The notes under the pieces are model-generated. The model had not been told where the DNA came from. It saw only the letters and a list, made by a program, of their open reading frames with translations, and ran no database searches. From positions 1,798,001 through 1,862,000 of the forward strand of contig NC_019936.1 in NCBI RefSeq assembly GCF_000327065.1: a DNA stretch of 64,000 nucleotides, given 5' to 3'. The DNA comes from Stutzerimonas stutzeri RCH2 (GTDB taxonomy: Bacteria > Pseudomonadota > Gammaproteobacteria > Pseudomonadales > Pseudomonadaceae). Positions 38,263 to 47,301 of the stretch are shown here, one piece after another (the first letter of the stretch is position 1; each line of letters begins with the position of its first letter). Position numbers and translations under genes: made by a program.

Positions 38263-38736
38263 ATGGCAGACGAACGCGACAACACTTCTCCCGAAGAGCA
38301 GGCGCTGGCTGATGAGTGGGCAGCAGCGCTGGCCGAAGCTGGTGATGCCAGCCAGGACGATATCGATGCGCTGCTGAACCAGGCGCCCGCAGCTGCGGCC
38401 CCGGCTGCGCCGCGTGCACCGCTGGAAGATTTCGCCAGTGCGCCGAAATCCACCGCGGTGCCGCTGGGACTGGAAGGGCCGAATCTGGATGTGATTCTGG
38501 ATATCCCTGTTTCGATTTCCATGGAGGTCGGCAGCACCGAGATCAGCATTCGCAACCTGCTGCAGCTCAACCAGGGTTCGGTGGTCGAGCTGGACCGTCT
38601 GGCCGGTGAGCCGCTCGATGTGCTGGTCAACGGGACGCTCATCGCCCATGGCGAAGTGGTGGTGGTCAACGAGAAGTTCGGCATCCGGCTGACTGACGTG
38701 ATCAGCCCCACTGAACGCATCAAGAAGCTGCGTTGA
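38263..38736 (+). CDS. fliN: Flagellar motor switch protein FliN
   Basis: 157-aa C-ring subunit. The N-terminal 60 residues are an A/E/D-rich tail that repeats the FliM-like DIDALLNQA motif; the C-terminal SpoA domain is typical (ISMEVGSTEISIRNLLQLNQ, then VVVNEKFGIRLTDVISPTER). ATG 38263 has GAGGATTAACG upstream. fliO follows after 1 bp. Confidence 0.96.
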   Translation: MADERDNTSPEEQALADEWAAALAEAGDASQDDIDALLNQAPAAAAPAAPRAPLEDFASAPKSTAVPLGLEGPNLDVILDIPVSISMEVGSTEISIRNLLQLNQGSVVELDRLAGEPLDVLVNGTLIAHGEVVVVNEKFGIRLTDVISPTERIKKLR

Positions 38737-38737
38737 C

Positions 38738-39157
38738 ATGCGTGCGCTTGCATTTCTGAGCGCCCTGGTCGCGCTCCCGGTGCTGGCTGCGGAGCCTGCC
38801 ACCAGCATGAGCAGTACCGATATGGGCGCGCAGCTGACCAAGCTGATGCTCGGCCTGTTGCTGGTGGTCGGGCTGATCTTTCTGCTCGCCTGGCTGTTGC
38901 GTCGCGTGCAGCAGATGAACCCACGCGGCACCCAGGTGATCAAGCTGGTTTCCAGTCAGGCGCTAGGGCCGCGCGAGCGCCTGGTGCTGGTGCAGGTTGG
39001 CAGCGAGCAGGTACTCATCGGCCTGAGTGGCGGCCGTATCACGCCGCTGCATGTGATGCAGCAACCAGTGCATCTTCCTGACGCCGAGCCGGCCAATCCC
39101 GAATTTGCCCAGCGTCTGATGGAGCTGCTCGGCAAGGATCACAAGGACAAGCCTTGA
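38738..39157 (+). CDS. fliO: Flagellar export gate assembly protein FliO
   Basis: 139-aa membrane protein that helps FliP assemble. Signal-like N-terminus ([17 protein letters not shown]), one strong membrane segment (about 36-55) and a cytoplasmic domain with the motif [20 protein letters not shown]. Lies between fliN and fliP with stop-start overlap. Confidence 0.93.
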   Translation: MRALAFLSALVALPVLAAEPATSMSSTDMGAQLTKLMLGLLLVVGLIFLLAWLLRRVQQMNPRGTQVIKLVSSQALGPRERLVLVQVGSEQVLIGLSGGRITPLHVMQQPVHLPDAEPANPEFAQRLMELLGKDHKDKP

Positions 39158-39933
39158 TGTTGCGCATTCTGCTAGTGGCGGTGCTGATGCTGTGCGGCCC
39201 GCTTGCCATGGCGCAGGAGCCGTCCGGCATCCTGGCGCAGGGCAACAACCCCTTGTCGATTCCTGCGATAACGCTAACTACCGACGCCGAAGGGCAGCAG
39301 GAATACTCGGTCAGCCTGCAGATTCTGCTGATCATGACGGCGCTGAGCTTCATTCCGGCGTTCGTCATGCTGATGACCAGTTTCACCCGGATCATCATCG
39401 TCTTTTCCATTCTGCGTCAGGCCCTGGGGCTGCAGCAGACGCCGTCGAACCAGATTCTCATTGGCCTGACGCTGTTCCTCACGTTGTTCATCATGGCGCC
39501 GGTATTCGACCGGATTAACCAGGACGCGCTGCAGCCTTATCTCAGCGAGCAGATACCGGCACAGGAGGCGATCTCCCGCGCCGAGGTGCCATTGAAGAAC
39601 TTCATGCTGGCGCAGACCCGCGAGAGCGATCTGGAGCTTTTCGTCAGGCTTTCGCGACGTACCGACATCGCTTCGCCGGAAGCCGCACCAATGACTATCC
39701 TGGTGCCGGCCTTCGTCACTTCGGAGCTGAAGACGGCCTTCCAGATCGGCTTCATGATCTTCATTCCGTTTCTGATCATCGACATGGTGGTGGCCAGCGT
39801 GCTGATGGCAATGGGCATGATGATGCTCTCGCCGCTGATCATTTCGTTGCCGTTCAAGATCATGTTGTTCGTCCTGGTGGATGGCTGGGGGCTGATCATC
39901 GGTACTCTCGCCGGCAGCTTCGGCACCCTTTAG
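39157..39933 (+). CDS. fliP: Flagellar export gate protein FliP
   Basis: 258-aa core of the export gate. Cleavable signal peptide at the N-terminus, then the two family signatures [20 protein letters not shown] with MTSFTR before it, and the [20 protein letters not shown]...[14 protein letters not shown] segment. ATG 39157 overlaps the fliO stop (TGATG); a TTG three bases earlier is in frame. Confidence 0.96.
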   Translation: MLRILLVAVLMLCGPLAMAQEPSGILAQGNNPLSIPAITLTTDAEGQQEYSVSLQILLIMTALSFIPAFVMLMTSFTRIIIVFSILRQALGLQQTPSNQILIGLTLFLTLFIMAPVFDRINQDALQPYLSEQIPAQEAISRAEVPLKNFMLAQTRESDLELFVRLSRRTDIASPEAAPMTILVPAFVTSELKTAFQIGFMIFIPFLIIDMVVASVLMAMGMMMLSPLIISLPFKIMLFVLVDGWGLIIGTLAGSFGTL

Positions 39934-39945
39934 GGAAGCAAGCAG

Positions 39946-40215
39946 ATGACTCCTGAAGTAGCGGTGGACCTGTTTCGTGAAGGGCTGTGGATGACCGCGA
40001 TGATCGTCGGCGTGCTGGTCGTACCGAGTCTGCTGGTGGGCCTGGTGGTGGCCATGTTCCAGGCGGCCACCCAGATCAACGAGCAGACGCTGAGCTTCCT
40101 GCCGCGCCTGCTGGTGATGCTGTTGACGCTGATCTGGGCCGGTCCCTGGCTGGTCCGTGAGCTTATGGAGTACACGCAGAATCTGGTCCAAAACATCCCG
40201 CTGCTGATCGGGTAG
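39946..40215 (+). CDS. fliQ: Flagellar export gate protein FliQ
   Basis: 89-aa, two membrane segments (about 16-37 and 50-70), with the family motif VALFREGLWM-like start and VAMFQAATQINEQTLSFLPRL. Fits between fliP and fliR with short gaps. Confidence 0.96.
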   Translation: MTPEVAVDLFREGLWMTAMIVGVLVVPSLLVGLVVAMFQAATQINEQTLSFLPRLLVMLLTLIWAGPWLVRELMEYTQNLVQNIPLLIG

Positions 40216-40221
40216 CCGAAC

Positions 40222-40998
40222 GTGCTAGAGCTGAGCAATGCGCAGATCGGCGGCTGGGTGGGGCAGTTTCTGCTCCCGCTGTTTCGCATCGCTGCGCTGT
40301 TGATGAGCATGCCGATCATCGGCACCCAGCTGGTTCCGGTTCGAGTGCGGCTCTATCTCGCTCTGGCCATTGCGCTGGTGCTGGTGCCGACCTTGCCGCC
40401 AATGCCGGTGGTCGAATCGCTGAGCCTGGCCTCGCTGCTGCTGATCGCCGAACAGCTGCTGATCGGCGTCATGCTTGGTTTTGTCCTGCAGCTGTTCTTC
40501 CACGTCTTCATCGTGTCCGGGCAGATGCTGGCGATGCAGATGGGCCTCGGTTTCGCTTCGATGGTCGATCCGGCCAACGGCATCTCTGTGCCGGTGCTCG
40601 GTCAGTTCTTCAATATGCTGGTGATCCTGCTGTTTCTCTCGGTCAACGGCCATCTGGTAGTGCTTGAAATCCTCGCCGAGAGCTTTGTCACCCTGCCGGT
40701 AGGCGGGGGGCTATCGACCAATCATTTCTGGGAGGTGGCGGGCAAACTTGGCTGGGTGCTGGGCGCGGGCCTGCTATTGGTCCTGCCGGCGATCACCGCG
40801 CTGCTGGTGGTCAATCTCGCGTTCGGCCTGATGACGCGGGCCGCTCCACAGCTGAATATCTTCTCCATCGGCTTTCCGCTGACCCTCGTGCTGGGTCTGA
40901 TCATTGTCTGGATCGGTATGGCCGACATCTTCGCGCAGTACCAGATCTTCGTCAGCGAGGCGCTTTTGATGCTGCGCGAGCTGGCGGGGGCCCGCTGA
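40222..40998 (+). CDS. fliR: Flagellar export gate protein FliR
   Basis: 258-aa membrane protein with about six hydrophobic segments; it caps the FliP-FliQ spiral. Motifs include MSMPIIGTQLVPVRVRLYLA, GQMLAMQMGLGFASMVDP and GLMTRAAPQLNIFSIGFPLT. The GTG start is 6 bp after the fliQ stop. Confidence 0.95.
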   Translation: MLELSNAQIGGWVGQFLLPLFRIAALLMSMPIIGTQLVPVRVRLYLALAIALVLVPTLPPMPVVESLSLASLLLIAEQLLIGVMLGFVLQLFFHVFIVSGQMLAMQMGLGFASMVDPANGISVPVLGQFFNMLVILLFLSVNGHLVVLEILAESFVTLPVGGGLSTNHFWEVAGKLGWVLGAGLLLVLPAITALLVVNLAFGLMTRAAPQLNIFSIGFPLTLVLGLIIVWIGMADIFAQYQIFVSEALLMLRELAGAR

Positions 40999-41031
40999 TG
41001 CCTTGCTTCCCGTATCTGCCGGAGGTCGCTC

Positions 41032-42168
41032 ATGGCTGAGAGCGAAAGCGGTGCCGACAAAAGCGAGGAACCCACAGAGAAACGCCTGCGCGAATCTCGC
41101 GAGAAGGGGCAGCTTGCGCGCTCCCGTGAGCTCAGTACGGTCGCGGTGACGCTCGGTGGCATCGGCGGGCTGCTGGCTTCCGGCGGGAGTCTGGCGCAGA
41201 CCCTGATGGCAATGATGCAAGGCACCTTCGAACTGAGCCGGGAAACGCTGCTCGACGAAGGGTCGATGGTTCGTTTGTTGATGGGCAGCGGCCTGATGGC
41301 GCTGGAGGCAATCATGCCGCTGCTCATCGCGTTGCTGATCGCCTCGATTGTCGGGCCCGTCTCGCTGGGTGGCTGGCTGTTTTCCGCCAAGGCCATGGCG
41401 CCGAAGGTCAGCAGGATGAACCCGGCTGCCGGGCTGAAACGCATGTTCTCCACCAAGGCGCTGGTTGAGCTGCTCAAGGCCCTGGGCAAATTCCTCGTGG
41501 TGCTCGGCGTCGCGCTGCTGGTGCTCTCGGCTTATCAGGACGACCTGCTGTCAATCGCCAAGCAGCCGTTGGACCTGGCGATCATGCACAGCGCGGAGAT
41601 CGTCGGCTGGTGTGCCTTGTGGATGGCCTGCGGGCTGATAGTCATCGCCGCGGTGGATGTGCCGTTTCAGCTCTGGGACAACAAGCAGAAGCTGATGATG
41701 ACCAAGCAGGAGGTCAAGGACGAATACAAGGACTCGGAAGGCAAGCCGGAGGTCAAATCGCGGATTCGTCAGCTGCAGCGCGAGGCTGCGCAGCGGCGCA
41801 TGATGCAGGCCGTGCCCGAGGCTGACGTGGTGATCACCAACCCGACGCACTTTGCTGTCGCGCTGAAATACGACGGCGACAAGGGCGGGGCGCCCCGGCT
41901 GGTGGCCAAGGGCGGCGACTTCGTGGCGCTGAAGATTCGCGAGATTGCCCAGGAGCACAAGGTCACGGTGCTGGAGTCGCCGGCGCTGGCGCGGGCGGTG
42001 TATTACTCCACCGAGCTGGATCAGGAAATTCCCGCCGGCCTTTACCTGGCCGTGGCGCAGGTCCTGGCCTATGTCTATCAGTTGCGTCAGTACCGGGCCG
42101 GCAAGGGGCGTCGGCCGGACCCGTTGAACGACGTGCCCATCCCGCCGGATCTGCGTCGCGACGAATGA
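41032..42168 (+). CDS. flhB: Flagellar export switch protein FlhB
   Basis: 378-aa integral membrane protein that switches export from hook to filament substrates. N-terminal signature SGADKSEEPTEKRLRESREK, four membrane segments, and the self-cleaving NPTH site in VVITNPTHFAVALKYDG, followed by the cytoplasmic C domain. A GGAGGT ribosome site precedes the ATG. It ends next to the convergent sodC gene. Confidence 0.97.
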   Translation: MAESESGADKSEEPTEKRLRESREKGQLARSRELSTVAVTLGGIGGLLASGGSLAQTLMAMMQGTFELSRETLLDEGSMVRLLMGSGLMALEAIMPLLIALLIASIVGPVSLGGWLFSAKAMAPKVSRMNPAAGLKRMFSTKALVELLKALGKFLVVLGVALLVLSAYQDDLLSIAKQPLDLAIMHSAEIVGWCALWMACGLIVIAAVDVPFQLWDNKQKLMMTKQEVKDEYKDSEGKPEVKSRIRQLQREAAQRRMMQAVPEADVVITNPTHFAVALKYDGDKGGAPRLVAKGGDFVALKIREIAQEHKVTVLESPALARAVYYSTELDQEIPAGLYLAVAQVLAYVYQLRQYRAGKGRRPDPLNDVPIPPDLRRDE

Positions 42169-42174
42169 ACCGTC

Positions 42175-42205
42175 ACGCGGCGGCTCATCGTGAAGCGCGC
42201 CGCGT
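42175..42205. repeat. GC-rich inverted repeat between flhB and sodC
   Basis: ACGCGGCG and CGCCGCGT are perfect complements with a 15-base loop, placed in the 47-bp gap between two converging genes. No T run follows on either strand, so terminator action is only a possibility. Confidence 0.35.
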
Positions 42206-42215
42206 ATCGCTGCGG

Positions 42216-42737
42216 TTACTCGATCACGCCACAGGCAACCCGTGCGCCGCCACCGCCGAGTGGTTGCGGATGGTCAGCGTGGTTGTCGCCGCCCTGGTGG
42301 ACCATCAGCGCCAGCCCTTTGATGTCGCCAAGGCTCTTCAGGCGCGGAGCCAGCACCGGTTGGCTGGCCTTGCCTTCGCTGTCGACATAGAGCGCGGGCA
42401 GATCGCCCATATGTCCGTCACCCCATGGCTCGCCGTGCTTGCCGCTGTTCTTCGGGTCCCAGTGACCGCCCGCGGCACCCGCCGGGGTCAGTTTGCCGTC
42501 AACCTCTGCAGGCTCGCAGCTGCCTTTGGCATGGACGTGAAAGCCGTGAATGCCAGGTTCCAGACTGCTTAGTTCGGGTTGGAACACCAGCCCGTACTCG
42601 CTGCTTTCGATCTTCACGCTGCCGACGGATTCGCCGATGCCCTGGGCGCTTACGGTGTTGACCTTGACGCTCAGTGTTTCGGCTTGAGCGGCGAGGGCGG
42701 TGCAGCCGGCCAGCGCGGCGATGATCCACTGTTTCAT
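42216..42737 (-). CDS. sodC: Periplasmic Cu/Zn superoxide dismutase
   Basis: 173-aa exported enzyme that dismutates superoxide. Signal peptide [20 protein letters not shown], copper ligands in [13 protein letters not shown], the disulfide cysteines (SC...VACG), zinc-loop histidines in [24 protein letters not shown] and the final copper histidine in [11 protein letters not shown]. The start at 42737 is set by AGGAGC; the ATG six codons upstream lacks a site. It stands opposite in direction between flhB and flhA. Confidence 0.95.
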   Translation of the reverse strand: MKQWIIAALAGCTALAAQAETLSVKVNTVSAQGIGESVGSVKIESSEYGLVFQPELSSLEPGIHGFHVHAKGSCEPAEVDGKLTPAGAAGGHWDPKNSGKHGEPWGDGHMGDLPALYVDSEGKASQPVLAPRLKSLGDIKGLALMVHQGGDNHADHPQPLGGGGARVACGVIE

Positions 42738-42882
42738 CTGAAAGCTCCTTTGCACAAACGGCGACGGGCTGTCGCCGGTGCTAGTGTGACTGTCAGTTGC
42801 CGGTCGCGTTCGCGAGTTTTGCCGTATCGCCTGTAGGGCGGGCCAAAACCGTACGGCGGGCTCTGGGACGCGCCGAGGAAGT

Positions 42883-42898
42883 TGGACCCCTTCTTGCT
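42883..42898 (+). promoter_or_regulatory. Sigma-54-like promoter of flhA
   Basis: TGGACC-CCTTC-TTGCT keeps the invariant GG-N10-GC and a perfect -12 box, with two mismatches in the -24 box. The start near 42909 leaves about 48 bases to the TTG of flhA. Confidence 0.65.
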
Positions 42899-42956
42899 AT
42901 AACCCGGGCGAGGCGCATTTTGCGTCAAGAATTCGTTCTGCACGCCGGGGGCTACG

Positions 42957-45077
42957 TTGGATCGCACGCAACTCATCAATATTCGCAATGGCCTGACGGG
43001 CGCGGGGCGCGGCAACCTCGGCGTGCCGCTGCTGCTGCTCGTGATGATGGGCATGATGATGTTGTCGGTGCCGCCGTTCCTGCTGGATCTGCTATTCACC
43101 TTCAACATCGCGCTGTCGATCGTCGTGCTGCTGGTCAGTGTCTATGCGCTGCGGCCGCTGGATTTCGCCGTGTTCCCGACCATTCTGCTGGTCGCCACCC
43201 TGATGCGTCTGGCGCTGAACGTGGCGTCGACCCGTGTGGTGTTGATCAACGGCCATGAAGGTGGCTCCGCCGCCGGTCACGTGATCGAGGCCTTCGGCAA
43301 CGTGGTGATCGGCGGCAACTACGTGGTTGGTATCGTGGTTTTCGCGATCCTGATGATCATCAACTTCGTCGTGGTGACCAAAGGCGCCGGACGAATTTCC
43401 GAGGTCAGTGCGCGCTTTACCCTGGATGCCATGCCCGGCAAGCAGATGGCCATCGACGCCGACCTCAACGCCGGCCTGATCGATCAGGAGGAAGCCAAGA
43501 AGCGCCGTGTCGAGGTTTCGTCCGAGGCGGACTTCTACGGCTCGATGGATGGTGCGAGCAAGTTCGTGCGCGGTGACGCCATTGCCGGCCTGCTGATCCT
43601 CTTCATCAACCTGATCGGCGGTGTCGGTATCGGCATGGCCCAGCACGGCATGAGTTTCAGCGAAGCGGGCCAGGTGTACGCCCTGTTGACTATCGGTGAC
43701 GGTCTGGTTGCGCAGATCCCGTCTCTGCTGCTGTCCACCGCGGCAGCGATCATGGTGACCCGCGTCACCAGTTCCGAGGACATGGGCCAGCAGGTGCAGC
43801 GGCAGATGTTCGCCTCGCCCAAGGCACTCGCGGTGGCCGCGGCGATCATGATTGCGATGGGACTGGTTCCCGGCATGCCGCACCTGTCCTTCCTCGGCCT
43901 CGGCGCTGCCGCTGCGGCGGGTGCGTACTGGATCTGGCATCGCAAGAAGCAGGTCGAGAAGAAAGCCGAGCAGGAAGTGCAGAAGCAGCAGGAAATGCTG
44001 CCGGCCCAGCGCTCGGCGGAAACCAAGGAGCTGGGTTGGGATGACGTGACTCCGGTGGATATGGTCGGCCTGGAGGTCGGCTATCGGCTGATTCCGCTGG
44101 TTGACCGCAATCAGGGTGGTCAGTTGCTGGCGCGTATCAAGGGCGTACGCAAGAAGCTGTCGCAGGATCTTGGCTTTCTCATGCCCTCGGTGCATATCCG
44201 TGACAACCTCGACCTGTTGCCCAACGCCTACCGGTTGACCCTGATGGGTGTCAGCCTGGCCGAAGCCGAGGTGTATCCGGACCGTGAGTTGGCGATCAAC
44301 CCGGGGCAGGTATTCGGCCCACTGAACGGCATTAGCGCCAGGGACCCGGCGTTCGGCCTGGAAGCGGTGTGGATCGAGGCCAGCCAGCGTGACCAGGCGC
44401 AGTCGCTGGGCTATACCGTGGTGGATGCCAGCACCGTGGTCGCCACACATCTGAATCAGGTGCTGCACAAGCATGCCCATGAGCTGCTCGGCCACGAAGA
44501 GGTTCAACAGCTGCTGCAGCTGCTGGCGAAAAGCTCGCCCAAGCTGGCCGAAGAACTGGTCCCGGGGATGGTTTCGCTGTCCACCCTGCTCAAGGTGCTG
44601 CAGGCGCTGCTGCAGGAGCAGGTGCCGGTGCGTGATATCCGCACCATTGCCGAAGCCATCGCCAACGTCGCTGCCAAGAGTCAAGATCCCGCCGCAATGG
44701 TCGCGGCAGTGCGGGTGGCGTTGTCCCGTGCAATCGTGCAGAACGTTGTGGGACTAGAGCCGGAGCTGCCTGTGATCACACTGGAGCCACGGTTGGAACA
44801 GATCTTGCTCAACAGCTTGCAGAAGGCCGGGCAAGGCTCCGAAGACGGAATTCTGCTGGAGCCAGGAATGGCCGAAAAGTTGCAAAGGTCTCTGGTAGAA
44901 GCGGCACAGCGTCAAGAAATGCTCGGCAAGCCGGCAGTTCTGCTGGTAGCCGGCCCGGTACGGGCGATGCTGTCGAGATTCGCGCGTCTGGCAGTGCCGA
45001 ACATTCATGTTCTGGCCTACCAGGAAATACCGGACAACAAGCAGGTCACCATCGTCTCGACGGTGGGTCAGAATTAA
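42957..45077 (+). CDS. flhA: Flagellar export gate protein FlhA
   Basis: 706-aa export gate subunit: eight membrane segments in the first 350 residues, including the FHIPEP-region (RLALNVASTRVVL, GNVVIGGNYVVGIVVFAILM, VVTKGAGRISEVSARFTLDA) and a large cytoplasmic domain that docks chaperones and forms the nonameric ring. The start is a TTG (MDRTQLINIRN), preceded by GGGGGC; no ATG or GTG upstream in frame fits better. Begins flhA-flhF-fleN-fliA. Confidence 0.96.
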   Translation: MDRTQLINIRNGLTGAGRGNLGVPLLLLVMMGMMMLSVPPFLLDLLFTFNIALSIVVLLVSVYALRPLDFAVFPTILLVATLMRLALNVASTRVVLINGHEGGSAAGHVIEAFGNVVIGGNYVVGIVVFAILMIINFVVVTKGAGRISEVSARFTLDAMPGKQMAIDADLNAGLIDQEEAKKRRVEVSSEADFYGSMDGASKFVRGDAIAGLLILFINLIGGVGIGMAQHGMSFSEAGQVYALLTIGDGLVAQIPSLLLSTAAAIMVTRVTSSEDMGQQVQRQMFASPKALAVAAAIMIAMGLVPGMPHLSFLGLGAAAAAGAYWIWHRKKQVEKKAEQEVQKQQEMLPAQRSAETKELGWDDVTPVDMVGLEVGYRLIPLVDRNQGGQLLARIKGVRKKLSQDLGFLMPSVHIRDNLDLLPNAYRLTLMGVSLAEAEVYPDRELAINPGQVFGPLNGISARDPAFGLEAVWIEASQRDQAQSLGYTVVDASTVVATHLNQVLHKHAHELLGHEEVQQLLQLLAKSSPKLAEELVPGMVSLSTLLKVLQALLQEQVPVRDIRTIAEAIANVAAKSQDPAAMVAAVRVALSRAIVQNVVGLEPELPVITLEPRLEQILLNSLQKAGQGSEDGILLEPGMAEKLQRSLVEAAQRQEMLGKPAVLLVAGPVRAMLSRFARLAVPNIHVLAYQEIPDNKQVTIVSTVGQN

Positions 45078-45092
45078 CCGAGGGTACAGGCC

Positions 45093-46382
45093 ATGCAGGT
45101 CAAACGTTTCTTCGCCGCCGATATGCGCATCGCCATGAAAATGGTGCGTGACGAGCTGGGCGCCGATGCCGTGATCATCGGCAATCGCCGGGTGGCCGGC
45201 GGCGTCGAGCTGACTGCCGTGCTCGATTACCCGATGCAGTCCGCTCCGGCCGCGAACAAGCCCAACCCGGCGTTGGAAGCCGAGCTGCGCAAGACCCAGG
45301 CGCGTCTGGCCAATGCCCACGCCGAGCTGAGCGCCGCCCCGCGGGCGAAGATGCAGGATCGTCAACTGGTTGACGAGAAGCCCGCAGCCGTGAGCATCCC
45401 GCAGCCTTCAGCCGTGGCTGAAGCTGCCGCTGCGGTCGATTCCCGCGCGATCGAGGCGATGCAGTCGGAGCTGCATGGTCTGCGCGAACTGATCGAAGTC
45501 CAGCTTGGCTCGATTGCCTGGGGCCAGGAACAAAGCCGTCGTCCGCAGCAGGCTGGCCTCTGGCGCCGCCTGCAGCGCCTGGGCCTGCCGGCCGAGCTGT
45601 CGCGCAGCCTGCTGGAAAAGGTTGCGGGTATCACCGAGCCGCGCCAGGCATGGCGCATGGTGCTGGCGTACCTGGCGCAGGCGATCAAGGTCAGCAAGAC
45701 CGAACCGCTGGAAGAGGGTGGTGTCATCGCCTTGGTTGGTCCGGCAGGTGTCGGCAAGACCACCACTCTGGCCAAGCTCGCAGCACGCTACGTATTGAAG
45801 TATGGCGCGCAGAACATTGCGCTGGTCAGCATGGACAATTATCGGATCGGCGCGCAGGAGCAGCTCAAGACGCTTGGCCGCATCCTGGATGTGCCAGTGC
45901 TGCAGATCGATCCGAGCCAGTCGTTGAGCAAGACGCTCGCTCCGCTGGCGCGCAAGCGCGTGATCCTGATCGACACCGCTGGCCTGCCCGCCAGCGATCC
46001 GACACTGCGCATGCAGCTCGAAGCGTTGTCGGACCGCGGTGTGAAATCGAAGAATTATCTGGTGCTGGCCGCGACCAGTCAGAGCCAGGTGCTCAAGGCG
46101 GCGTGGCACAACTATCGTCGCTGCGGCCTGGCTGGTTGTATCCTGACCAAACTGGATGAAGCCGGCAGTCTCGGTGATGTACTCGGCCTCACGATCAGCC
46201 AGCATTTGCCGATAGCGTACCTCGCGGATGGCCCCCGGATTCCGGACGACCTGCACCTGCCGCGCAGCCATCAGCTGGTCAGTCGCGCGGTGAGTTTGCA
46301 GTCCGGCGAGGAACCGAGCGAGGAAACCATGGCCGATATGTTCGCCGGGCTGTACAACAGCTCGTCACGGCGGGCCGGATGA
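45093..46382 (+). CDS. flhF: Flagellar polar-placement GTPase FlhF
   Basis: 429-aa SRP-type GTPase that directs the flagellum to the cell pole. N-terminal B domain (MQVKRFFAADMRIAMKMVRD), an A/E/Q-rich linker, then N and G domains with the P-loop GPAGVGKTTT (216-225), the DNYRIGAQEQL motif, LIDTAGL and the TKLDEA base-recognition motif. Starts 15 bp after flhA. Confidence 0.96.
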   Translation: MQVKRFFAADMRIAMKMVRDELGADAVIIGNRRVAGGVELTAVLDYPMQSAPAANKPNPALEAELRKTQARLANAHAELSAAPRAKMQDRQLVDEKPAAVSIPQPSAVAEAAAAVDSRAIEAMQSELHGLRELIEVQLGSIAWGQEQSRRPQQAGLWRRLQRLGLPAELSRSLLEKVAGITEPRQAWRMVLAYLAQAIKVSKTEPLEEGGVIALVGPAGVGKTTTLAKLAARYVLKYGAQNIALVSMDNYRIGAQEQLKTLGRILDVPVLQIDPSQSLSKTLAPLARKRVILIDTAGLPASDPTLRMQLEALSDRGVKSKNYLVLAATSQSQVLKAAWHNYRRCGLAGCILTKLDEAGSLGDVLGLTISQHLPIAYLADGPRIPDDLHLPRSHQLVSRAVSLQSGEEPSEETMADMFAGLYNSSSRRAG

Positions 46383-46473
46383 TGCTGCGAGAGCAGTACC
46401 TGAATGAATCAGATGCGTGCCATGCGGGCGCATCGCCGGCCGCAAGGCCCCAGCAAGATATAGGCATGTGAAC

Positions 46474-47301
46474 ATGGGAATGCATCCCGTACAGGTGATT
46501 GCGGTGACCGGCGGCAAGGGTGGCGTCGGCAAGACCAATGTGTCGGTCAATCTGGCACTGGCGCTGGCCGATCTCGGCCGGCGTGTGGTGTTGCTTGACG
46601 CCGACCTTGGCCTGGCCAACGTCGACGTGTTGCTGGGGCTTACCACCAAGCGCACCCTGGCCGACGTTATCGCCGGTGAATGTGATCTGCGCGACGTGCT
46701 GATCCAAGGGCCGGGTGGCATCCGCGTAGTGCCGGCCGCATCCGGCACGCAGAGCATGGTGCAGCTGTCTTCGCTGCAGCACGCCGGATTGATCCAGGCG
46801 TTCAGTGAGCTGGGCGACGAGCTCGACGTGCTGATCATCGACACCGCCGCAGGTATCGGCGACTCAGTAGTGAGCTTCGTTCGCGCCGCGCAGGAGGTAC
46901 TGCTGGTCGTGACCGATGAACCGACCTCGATTACCGACGCTTACGCGCTGATCAAACTGCTCAATCGTGACTATGGCATCAGTCGCTTCCGTGTGCTGGC
47001 CAATATGGCTCATGCCCCGCAGGAAGGTCGCAACCTGTTTGCCAAGTTGACCAAGGTCACCGAGCGCTTTCTCGACGTGGCGCTGCAGTATGTCGGCGCT
47101 GTGCCTTACGATGAGGCCGTACGCAAGGCAGTACAGAAGCAGCGTGCGGTCTACGAAGCCTACCCGCGGTCCAAGTGCGCGCTGGCATTCAAGGCCATCG
47201 CGCAGAAGGTCGATACCTGGCCGTTGCCCGCTACGCCGCGCGGTCATCTCGAATTCTTCGTAGAGCGCCTCATCAGCCCCGCTTCACAAAGCCACGAATG
47301 A
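46474..47301 (+). CDS. fleN: Flagellar number regulator FleN (FlhG)
   Basis: 275-aa MinD/ParA-type ATPase that limits flagellum number by antagonising FleQ. Deviant Walker A KGGVGKTN (15-22), DADLGLANVDVLLGL, and VDTAAGIGD-type Walker B (IIDTAAGIGDSVV). The ATG at 46474 is used; a GTG two codons earlier and an ATG two codons later are also in frame. The stop overlaps the first fliA start candidate. Confidence 0.95.
   Translation: MGMHPVQVIAVTGGKGGVGKTNVSVNLALALADLGRRVVLLDADLGLANVDVLLGLTTKRTLADVIAGECDLRDVLIQGPGGIRVVPAASGTQSMVQLSSLQHAGLIQAFSELGDELDVLIIDTAAGIGDSVVSFVRAAQEVLLVVTDEPTSITDAYALIKLLNRDYGISRFRVLANMAHAPQEGRNLFAKLTKVTERFLDVALQYVGAVPYDEAVRKAVQKQRAVYEAYPRSKCALAFKAIAQKVDTWPLPATPRGHLEFFVERLISPASQSHE

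Noticed and set aside
43092..44684. A 530-codon minus-strand frame over flhA, and a similar one over cheA (49818-51392)
   Set aside because: Both are opposite conserved genes and rich in H, Q, D and G as expected of reverse frames.
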